This document shows positions 7,258 to 12,015 of a stretch of 12,015 nt of DNA, piece after piece; within the stretch, counting starts at the first letter, position 1; each line of letters opens with the position of its first letter. The notes beneath the pieces were generated by a model, which worked only from the letters and a program-made list of their open reading frames with translations, was not told the origin of the DNA and did not search any database. The position numbers were made by a program, and so were the translations under genes. This stretch comes from Deltaproteobacteria bacterium. GTDB lineage: Bacteria; Desulfobacterota; Desulfobulbia; Desulfobulbales; Desulfobulbaceae. The DNA lies in NCBI GenBank assembly GCA_013151365.1, contig JAADIK010000002.1:1110-13124 (forward strand). Direction: 5' to 3'.

Positions 7258-7353
7258 CGGCCCGAAGCCCCCGTTAAATCTCTCGCCGGACCGGCAGAAC
7301 CTCTCCCCGGGTCATCCACGAGAAATGGCGGGGTTGTGGTCAACTAACTAGGG

Positions 7354-7393
7354 AGCGCCCCCTGTTTTACATTGACAGGGAGGGAGAGGCGCT
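7354..7393. repeat. Nested inverted repeat overlapping the candidate thiC -35 box
   Basis: AGCGCC (7354-7359) pairs with GGCGCT (7388-7393), and immediately inside it CCCTGT (7360-7365) pairs with ACAGGG (7375-7380) around a 9-base loop; 7 bases (7381-7387) bulge on the right side. The CCCTGT-N9-ACAGGG pair overlaps the TTGACA of the candidate thiC promoter, a natural place for a repressor operator. Confidence 0.6.
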
Positions 7394-7401
7394 GGTATCT
7401 T
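7372..7401 (+). promoter_or_regulatory. Candidate sigma-70 promoter of thiC
   Basis: A perfect -35 hexamer TTGACA (7372-7377) is followed by an 18-bp spacer and TATCTT (7396-7401; 4 of 6 to TATAAT). Transcription would start near 7408, leaving a leader of about 97 nt. That leader has no CTGAGA or GAACCTGAT block, so a standard TPP riboswitch is not seen. It does contain the palindrome CCCCCGGCCGGGGG (7465-7478), which can form a short stem ahead of the ribosome site. Confidence 0.45.
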
Positions 7402-7504
7402 CGATTTATCTGGCACTCTGCGTTTTCAAGGCGGATCGGCCGACCATGAACAGAAGTTAAACCGCCCCCGGCCGGGGGTTTGAAATCAGTACGGAGAAGA
7501 ATGA

Positions 7505-8836
7505 ATGACTATACGTGAAGCGGCTCTGGCCGGAAAAAAAACCGGCCTGTTTCAAAATTGCGCCGACAACGAATCTATGAATATCGAGGACCTCATGGCC
7601 GGCGTTGCCGAAGGAGTCATCGCTATTCCCAAAAATATCCACCACGACTTTGACAAGGTTATAGGTATCGGCAAGGGGACCTCGACCAAGGTCAATGCCA
7701 ACATCGGTTCCTCAAGAGAAATTTCCAGTGTCGAGGCAGAGCTGGGAAAACTGCGGGTTGCCGTCAAGGCCGGCACGGATACCGTGATGGACCTGAGCAT
7801 GGGCGGCGACCTGGACGAGGTCCGCCGGGGAATTCTTCAGGACTGCCCCATCCCCCTCGGCACCGTGCCCATCTACCAGGCGGTTGCGGAAACCGTCGAG
7901 CAGCAGGGCAAGGAACTGGTTGAAGTAACGGTTGACCACATTTTCAAGACCATCGAGAAACAGGCCATTGACGGCGTTGATTTCATGACCATCCACTGCG
8001 GCATCACCCGTCATTTACAGCAGCGGCTCCTCCGGCAGAAACGGATCATGGGCGTGGTCAGCCGCGGCGGCTCGTTCCTGCTGGAATGGATGAGCCATCA
8101 TAAAAAGGAAAATCCCCTCTATGAACATTTCGATGACCTGCTGGCCATCCTCAAAGAGCATGAAGTCACCCTCAGCCTGGGCGACGGAATCCGGCCCGGC
8201 TGCCTGGCCGATGCCACGGACCGGAACCAGGTGCAGGAACTGATCCATCTCGGCGAACTGACCGAGCGGGCCTGGGAAGCAGGGGTCCAGGTCATCATCG
8301 AGGGACCGGGGCACATGCCGATGAACCAGATAACCGCCAATGTGCTCCTGCAGAAACAGATGTGCAAGGGTGCGCCCTTTTATGTGCTCGGACCGCTGGT
8401 TACCGATATCGCTCCGGGTTACGATCACATCACCGGCGCCATCGGCGGCGCCATTGCCGGGGCTGCCGGGGCCGATTACCTCTGCTACGTGACACCGGCC
8501 GAGCACCTGAAACTGCCGGACATCGATGATGTCCACGAAGGGGTGATCGCCTCCAAGATCGCCGCCCATGCCGCGGATATCGCCAAGGGGCTGCCGGGGG
8601 CGCTGGCGCAGGATAACGAGATGGCGGTTCGCCGCAACCGCCTGGACTGGAAGGGACAGATCGAGATGTCGCTGGACCCGGACAAGGCCTCCCGCTTCCG
8701 CGAAGAAGACCTGAGCGACAAGGGACCGACCTGTTCCATGTGTGGTCCCTACTGTGCCATCCAGGTATTTAACCGCTCACAGCATAATCTAAAAAAGGAG
8801 TTTGCCCATGCCGGATGTGGGAACGATTGCCGGTGA
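7505..8836 (+). CDS. thiC: Phosphomethylpyrimidine synthase ThiC
   Basis: Radical-SAM enzyme that rearranges 5-aminoimidazole ribotide into 4-amino-5-hydroxymethyl-2-methylpyrimidine phosphate for thiamine synthesis in the cytoplasm. It has 443 residues, the short bacterial/archaeal form without the long N-terminal domain of E. coli ThiC. Diagnostic blocks are TKVNANIGSS (61-70), TVMDLSMGGDLDEVRR (93-108), DFMTIHCGIT (159-168), VSRGGSFL (185-192), LSLGDGIRPGC (223-233), IEGPGHMPMNQI (265-276) and YVLGPLVTDIAPGYDHITGAIGG (split YVLGPLVTDIAPGY, DHITGAIGG; 293-315). The C-terminal cluster motif is C410-x2-C413-x3-C417. GGAG eight bases upstream supports the ATG at 7505. The frame runs 26 residues past the last cluster cysteine and overlaps the next gene by 29 bp, adding C438 and C442 in a tail that may not matter functionally. 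No TPP riboswitch signature is visible upstream. Confidence 0.97.
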   Translation: MTIREAALAGKKTGLFQNCADNESMNIEDLMAGVAEGVIAIPKNIHHDFDKVIGIGKGTSTKVNANIGSSREISSVEAELGKLRVAVKAGTDTVMDLSMGGDLDEVRRGILQDCPIPLGTVPIYQAVAETVEQQGKELVEVTVDHIFKTIEKQAIDGVDFMTIHCGITRHLQQRLLRQKRIMGVVSRGGSFLLEWMSHHKKENPLYEHFDDLLAILKEHEVTLSLGDGIRPGCLADATDRNQVQELIHLGELTERAWEAGVQVIIEGPGHMPMNQITANVLLQKQMCKGAPFYVLGPLVTDIAPGYDHITGAIGGAIAGAAGADYLCYVTPAEHLKLPDIDDVHEGVIASKIAAHAADIAKGLPGALAQDNEMAVRRNRLDWKGQIEMSLDPDKASRFREEDLSDKGPTCSMCGPYCAIQVFNRSQHNLKKEFAHAGCGNDCR

Positions 8837-9182
8837 AGCCGCTGACAAGGCCGGAGGTTTTTTAACCAGACTCGGCGGCTTTATCCAGGCGACCAACATT
8901 CCGAAACAATTCAAGGATGTTGATTTTACCGGGCTGTTCACCAACCCTTGGTTCCTGGTTCCTTTCATTGCCCTGATCGGTTACCAGATCTATAAACAGG
9001 CCTTTCGAGACCTCTTTATCGTGGCCCTGATCATCGGCATCTGGTACCTGTCGGGAACCGAGTATATGCAGACCCTGGTTGTAAACGGCGAACTGCAGAT
9101 AAGCAAGGTCCTACCGGTTGTTTTCGGCGGGGCGGCGGTTCTCGGGTTTATAATCTATTTGTTTTTCGGTCGGTCGCAATAA
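8808..9182 (+). CDS. Small inner-membrane protein of unknown function
   Basis: I do not recognise a family. The start at 8808 is chosen because AGGAG (8796-8800) lies seven bases upstream; an earlier TTG at 8802 is too close to it. The 124-residue product begins with a short amphipathic, glycine-rich segment (1-46) and has three likely membrane helices at about 47-63, 68-82 and 99-120, ending in a short basic tail GRSQ. The segment between helices two and three (83-98) should lie on one side of the membrane as a short loop. The gene overlaps the last 29 bp of thiC in another frame, so the two are translated from one message. Membrane partners of thiC are often thiamine-precursor transporters, but this protein is too small and shows no motif of those families; a link to thiamine is only contextual. 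Confidence 0.8.
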   Translation: MPDVGTIAGEAADKAGGFLTRLGGFIQATNIPKQFKDVDFTGLFTNPWFLVPFIALIGYQIYKQAFRDLFIVALIIGIWYLSGTEYMQTLVVNGELQISKVLPVVFGGAAVLGFIIYLFFGRSQ

Positions 9183-9360
9183 ATCTTTTTCGCCCGACCA
9201 ATCAGTGCCCGTCCGGAGACCTCGCCGCCGAGGATAGATTCAAAGTCCCAGCGCACGAGGCCAAGGCACAGGTGAACTCGTACGGGCGGAGTATCCCCGA
9301 GATTGTCGCTGCCGGTGAACTTGTTACACTCTTTTAACATATCTCCTGGACAGAATTTAC

Positions 9361-10470
9361 ATGGAATTTTGTGACGCCATTTTTATTGTCACCGAAGAAA
9401 GGCAGTGTCCAATTTATAATGTAGGTGAAGAATTCAGGGTCGCGAGAGATCTCCTGATCGGTCCCGAGATCAAACCGGCGTGCCTGATCCTGGTTCGTCA
9501 GATTCTAAGGATTACGACAGGACAGTCCGCCCTCCAGCATTCCTCGGTATTCGGTCAACAGAAAACCAAATTCGAGTGCGGCGGCTGCAGCGGCCTGATC
9601 CGGTTTGAGTTTAAAAAAGAAAAGGAGTATGCCACCACCCAGATGAAACTGCTGGCTGCTGCGGACAAACGAAAAAGCCATCACGAACTGGAAAAATTCA
9701 AGGACCTGCTCCAGTGCTTTCCCGTTTTTGCGCCGCTCAGCGACAATGACCTTTATGACCTTTTCACCCTGCTCAGCTTCAAAAAATTTAAGGCCGACAA
9801 GATCATCCTGCACCAGGGAGATCCCGGCAAGAACCTGTTTATTATTCTCTCGGGCAAGGTAGCGGTGATCGACGATGAAGGTAAGACCATCTCCGAACTG
9901 GGACCGGGCGGGGTATTGGGCGAGATGAGCCTTCTTACCGGTACCCCGGTCGCCAGCTCGGTTTATGCCAGGGAAGAAACCCAGCTTGCCACCCTGACCA
10001 GCAAAGACTTCAAGCATGTCCTCCACCGGTATCCCGTACTCCATGTCTTTTTCTACCGCCTGCTCATCGACCGGGCCGGCAGGGAGAGCAAAAAGCTGGA
10101 AACCGACATCAACCTTGGTTTGTCCGGGGACGTTTCAGAGATTCACGTGGTCGAGCTGTTTCAGTTGATCAACTCCAGCCAGAAAACCGGGACTGTCCGG
10201 TTCAAGCTGGCAGACGACGTGGCCGAGGTTTTATTTAACGAGGGCGAAGTCGTCCATGCCCGGTACGGAGATTTAATGGACAGGAAGGCGTTTTTCGCCT
10301 TACTGGGAGTGAGCAGCGGCCAGTTTACCTACTCTCCGGGGATTCCGCCCGCAGCCCAGGGATATGCCGTGATCGGCGGTTTTATGGGGCTGGTCATGGA
10401 AGGCATGCAACTGCTTGACGAGGAGGACGAAACCCTTCGTCCGGAAGAGGGGTCGGATATTTATCTCTGA
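9361..10470 (+). CDS. Regulator with Cys-rich N-terminal domain, cyclic-nucleotide-binding fold and PATAN (DUF4388) domain
   Basis: Cytoplasmic 369-residue sensor-like protein. Residues 1-90 form a small domain with conserved-looking cysteines C16 (QCPIYNVGEEF), C41 (KPACLILV), and C73-x2-C76 (FECGGCSG), possibly a metal or Fe-S site. Residues 91-118 are a helical linker. Residues 119-236 are a CRP-like cNMP-binding fold: FPVFAPLSDNDLYDL, ILHQGDPGKNLFIILSGKVAV, and the phosphate-binding cassette GEMSLLTGTPVASSV (187-201). The arginine that normally contacts the cyclic phosphate (PRSA) is replaced (PVAS), so cAMP binding is doubtful. Residues 252-330 match the PATAN/DUF4388 pattern (GLSGDVSEIHVVELFQLI, KTGTVRFK, VLFNEGEVVHARYGD, GQFTYSPG), a protein-interaction module common in two-component-type proteins. 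There is no HTH, so it should not bind DNA itself. The ATG at 9361 has only a poor ribosome site. It ends 3 bp from a convergent gene. Confidence 0.9.
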   Translation: MEFCDAIFIVTEERQCPIYNVGEEFRVARDLLIGPEIKPACLILVRQILRITTGQSALQHSSVFGQQKTKFECGGCSGLIRFEFKKEKEYATTQMKLLAAADKRKSHHELEKFKDLLQCFPVFAPLSDNDLYDLFTLLSFKKFKADKIILHQGDPGKNLFIILSGKVAVIDDEGKTISELGPGGVLGEMSLLTGTPVASSVYAREETQLATLTSKDFKHVLHRYPVLHVFFYRLLIDRAGRESKKLETDINLGLSGDVSEIHVVELFQLINSSQKTGTVRFKLADDVAEVLFNEGEVVHARYGDLMDRKAFFALLGVSSGQFTYSPGIPPAAQGYAVIGGFMGLVMEGMQLLDEEDETLRPEEGSDIYL

Positions 10471-10473
10471 TGA

Positions 10474-10956
10474 TCAGTAGCTTTGCCCCGCTGCGAAGGC
10501 CGGCCAGAGGCGCATAACCCGCAAGGCCTCATCCCGGCGGCACTGGCTGATAAACAGGGACCGGGCAGAGAGCGGCAGGCAGACCTCGTTATAGATACGC
10601 TCATCGTCAAAGCCTAGCGCCGCAGCATCCGCCCGCGTTGCGCCGAAGGTCAGAGACGAAATCCGGGCCCAGTATATGGCGGCCAGGCACATGGGGCACG
10701 GTTCACAGTTGACATACAGGTGGCAACCTGCCAGCCGGTAACTGCCGAGCCGCGAACAGGCATCCCTGATGGCCACGATTTCAGCGTGGGCGGTCGGGTC
10801 GTTGCTGACCAGAACCCGGTTCCATCCCCGGCCGACGACCCGCCCCTCCCTGACAACCAGGGCGCCGAACGGCCCGCCGTCTCCCCTCTTCATCCCGGTA
10901 TCCGCCAAGTTAATGGCCTCGACCATGAACAACCGGCTGTCGGTTCTCCCGGTCAT
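10474..10956 (-). CDS. guaD: Guanine deaminase (CDA-fold nucleoside deaminase)
   Basis: Zinc hydrolase of the cytidine-deaminase superfamily, 160 residues, predicted to convert guanine to xanthine plus ammonia in purine salvage or breakdown. Zinc ligands and the catalytic acid are intact: H57-A-E59 in SNDPTAHAEIVAI and C87-x2-C90 in CEPCPMCLAAIYWAR. The assignment to guanine deaminase rather than tRNA adenosine deaminase rests on GGPFGALVV, the SNDPTAHAE block, the GFDDERIYNEV segment (115-125), and the C-terminal tyrosine; in Bacillus GuaD the tail swaps between subunits and its terminal tyrosine reaches the active site. Release of ammonia fits loosely with the nearby ammonium-uptake genes but that may be coincidence. 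The start at 10956 has no clear Shine-Dalgarno; Met11 is an alternative. Its 3' end faces the regulator gene, 3 bp away, with no terminator between. Confidence 0.88.
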   Translation of the reverse strand: MTGRTDSRLFMVEAINLADTGMKRGDGGPFGALVVREGRVVGRGWNRVLVSNDPTAHAEIVAIRDACSRLGSYRLAGCHLYVNCEPCPMCLAAIYWARISSLTFGATRADAAALGFDDERIYNEVCLPLSARSLFISQCRRDEALRVMRLWPAFAAGQSY

Positions 10957-11142
10957 GCGAGAGGTCGCCGGCCCAGGTATTTATCCCCGGGCTGCCCGTC
11001 GTCTATCCGCAATCCGTTACCGTTAAAAATCCGCATCATAACCATGAAAAAACGCCGCCAATGTTAAAAATGTTGCGGGGCCGCCTTTATTTCCCTGACG
11101 GCCGGTGAGAGCCGTTCTTAACCCGGCTTCAGGAAAGCAGGT

Positions 11143-11175
11143 TTCTCTTGAAAAAACAACATTTTTTCAAGAGAA
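11143..11175. repeat. Perfect 14-bp inverted repeat upstream of the ferritin gene
   Basis: TTCTCTTGAAAAAA (11143-11156) and TTTTTTCAAGAGAA (11162-11175) are exact reverse complements around the loop CAACA. It ends 26 bp before the -10 box at 11202, so it abuts or overlaps the expected -35 region and is well placed as an operator. It does not resemble the Fur or PerR consensus. No U-run lies outside the arms on either strand, so it is not a conventional terminator. Confidence 0.85.
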
Positions 11176-11179
11176 TGTG

Positions 11180-11207
11180 GAATTTGTCCGGCCAATGATT
11201 ATATAAT
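11180..11207 (+). promoter_or_regulatory. Candidate promoter of the ferritin gene
   Basis: TATAAT (11202-11207) is a perfect -10 box inside the palindrome ATTATATAAT. The -35 region at 16-17 bp spacing (GAATTT or GGAATT) is poor, which suggests activator dependence or a different sigma factor. The leader would be about 90 nt. The AATGATTATATAAT segment only loosely resembles half of a Fur box. Confidence 0.4.
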
Positions 11208-11302
11208 GCAAAGGCGGGGCGGTATTGCGCTCGCAGAAGGATCGCCGCCGCTGCCAACCACTCAACCGAGAACTCAACTTCGGCGCCGCAAGGGAGAGAA
11301 TC

Positions 11303-11818
11303 ATGCTGAAAAAAAAGATGCAAAAGGCATTGAACGAACAGATTAATGCCGAAATGTATTCGTCCTATCTCTATCTGTCCATGGAATCCTATTTTCGCTC
11401 GATAAGCCTGGTGGGCATGGCCAACTGGATGCGGGGCCAGGTCCAGGAAGAACTGTTTCACGCCATAAAGTTTTACAATTTTGTCGGAGAACGCGGAGCC
11501 AGGGTGGAACTTGGCACCATCAGGAAGCCGGAGGCCGACTGGGCATCTCCTCTGGCGGTCTTTGAACATATCCTGAAGCATGAACGGATGGTAACCGATA
11601 TGATCAATAACCTCGTGGACCTGGCCATTGCCGAAAAAGACCACGCGACCCGGAATTTCCTGCAATGGTTTGTTGCCGAACAGGTTGAAGAAGAGGCCAG
11701 TGCCGGCGAGATCGTCGACAAGCTGAAGCTGATCAAAAATGATACCTCGGGCCTGTTCCTCCTGGATGCCGAGCTGGCCAAGCGGGTGTTTACCATGCCG
11801 CCGCAGGGCGAAGTGTGA
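11303..11818 (+). CDS. ftnA: Bacterial non-haem ferritin (FtnA type)
   Basis: Cytoplasmic iron-storage protein forming a 24-subunit shell that oxidises Fe(II) and stores Fe(III). The frame opens upstream, but the ATG at 11303 is chosen because AGGGAGAG (11291-11298) precedes it and the protein then begins like other FtnA proteins (MLKKKMQKALNEQINAE). The 171 residues form a four-helix bundle. The ferroxidase ligands fall at the same numbers as in E. coli FtnA: E17, E50, H53, E94 and Q127, with E49, E126, E129 and E130 available for the third iron site. No haem-binding methionine pattern of bacterioferritin was noted. A TATAAT box and a 14-bp palindrome lie upstream. The following gene starts 48 bp after the stop with a good ribosome site and may share the transcript. 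Confidence 0.95.
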   Translation: MLKKKMQKALNEQINAEMYSSYLYLSMESYFRSISLVGMANWMRGQVQEELFHAIKFYNFVGERGARVELGTIRKPEADWASPLAVFEHILKHERMVTDMINNLVDLAIAEKDHATRNFLQWFVAEQVEEEASAGEIVDKLKLIKNDTSGLFLLDAELAKRVFTMPPQGEV

Positions 11819-11866
11819 ATCGGACCCGGCCGCCGAGGGCATGGCCCGGCCGCTGACAGGAGAATC

Positions 11867-12015
11867 ATGAGCAGCCGCAAAATCAAAAAAAAGGTCCTGG
11901 CCCTGCTGGCCGGTGCCGACCTGAGCGATACTCTGGCCCGGCTCCGGGAACTGCCGGCCGTTGATGTCACTCACGGCCTCTTTGCCGCCATCTCCCGCCA
12001 CGAAGAAATCATCCG
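11867..12015 (+). CDS. Start of a conserved protein resembling the DVU0298 family (3'-truncated by the window edge)
   Basis: An ATG at 11867 preceded by AGGAG (11858-11862) opens a frame that stays open for 49 codons to the window end. The product begins MSSRKIKKKVLALLAGADL and continues with a leucine/alanine-rich helical pattern (LARLRELPAVDVTHGLF, then HEEIIR). This matches my memory of the N-terminus of DVU0298-family proteins, which carry HEAT-like helices and are common in delta-proteobacteria; their function is not known to me. The 48-bp gap after the ferritin stop holds two copies of CCCGGCCGC (11825-11833 and 11845-11853). The family assignment is tentative because only the first 49 residues are visible. 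Confidence 0.65.
   Translation, partial: MSSRKIKKKVLALLAGADLSDTLARLRELPAVDVTHGLFAAISRHEEII

Larger units (their letters stand above)
6885..7504. other. Divergent intergenic region between glnK and thiC (620 bp)
   Basis: No convincing gene is seen. The glnK-proximal half (about 6900-7260) is much more AT-rich than the surrounding genes. It holds the 12-bp inverted repeat at 6922-6954, a TATAAT on the minus strand at 7010-7015, a short hairpin AGGGGC/GCCCCT at 7029-7046, and a perfect 10-bp hairpin at 7235-7257. The thiC-proximal half is GC-rich and holds a nested inverted repeat at 7354-7393, a candidate thiC promoter at 7372-7401, and a GC palindrome at 7465-7478. Open frames here (6933-7277 plus; 6881-7069 minus) lack ribosome sites and protein-like character. 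Confidence 0.7.
10957..11302. other. Divergent intergenic region between guaD and the ferritin gene (346 bp)
   Basis: No gene is seen. From left to right it holds a run of six T on the minus strand after an imperfect GC stem (about 11046-11085), a short ACGGC/GCCGT hairpin near 11098-11115, a perfect 14-bp inverted repeat (11143-11175), a TATAAT -10 box (11202-11207) and the ferritin leader with a ribosome site at 11291-11298. No convincing promoter was found for guaD. Confidence 0.6.

Noticed and set aside
6933..7277. A 114-residue frame on the plus strand with hydrophobic stretches in the glnK-thiC gap.
   Set aside because: AT-rich sequence gives chance hydrophobic codons; no ribosome site and it crosses two inverted repeats.
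11225..11302. N-terminal extension of the ferritin by 26 residues.
   Set aside because: The extension is basic and unlike ferritin; the ATG at 11303 has a good ribosome site and gives family-standard residue numbering.

Overview
This window (about 12 kb, GC-rich coding sequence with AT-rich intergenic patches) looks like chromosomal DNA of an anaerobic, delta-type proteobacterium (Desulfobacterota or relatives). The clues are protein-level: a flavoprotein subunit of the HSVAAQGG/GGDFRAREANV class, a PATAN (DUF4388) domain regulator, a TorF/Gcw_chp-type porin next to glnK-amtB, a short-form ThiC, and the start of what resembles the DVU0298 family first seen in Desulfovibrio. The genus cannot be fixed from sequence reading alone.

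Layout. (1) 1-2569, plus strand: the end of a succinate dehydrogenase/fumarate reductase operon, with a 5'-truncated flavoprotein gene followed by the iron-sulfur subunit. (2) 2607-3914, minus: a 435-residue uncharacterised protein whose C-terminal half resembles a divergent RelA/SpoT-type nucleotidyltransferase domain. (3) 4204-6884, minus: a nitrogen-acquisition block in transcription order glnK (PII), amtB (ammonium channel), a strong hairpin terminator, then an outer-membrane porin-like protein with its own terminator. (4) 6885-7504: a 620-bp divergent intergenic region between glnK and thiC with several perfect inverted repeats. (5) 7505-9182, plus: thiC overlapping a small multi-pass membrane protein gene. 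(6) 9361-10470, plus: a three-part regulator (Cys-rich N-terminus, cyclic-nucleotide-binding fold, PATAN domain). (7) 10474-10956, minus: guanine deaminase, convergent with the regulator. (8) 11303-12015, plus: a bacterial ferritin preceded by a perfect 14-bp inverted repeat, then the first 49 codons of a DVU0298-like protein.

Most of the window is recognisable core metabolism: respiration, ammonium uptake and sensing, thiamine pyrimidine synthesis, purine salvage and iron storage. I see no mobile element, CRISPR array, tRNA or rRNA. The less ordinary parts are the uncharacterised 435-residue protein, the Cys-domain/cNBD/PATAN regulator that lacks the usual cAMP-binding arginine, the unusually well-formed palindromes in front of glnK, thiC and the ferritin gene, and the repeat-plus-terminator arrangement in front of the porin gene. 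No complete new multi-gene system is evident.
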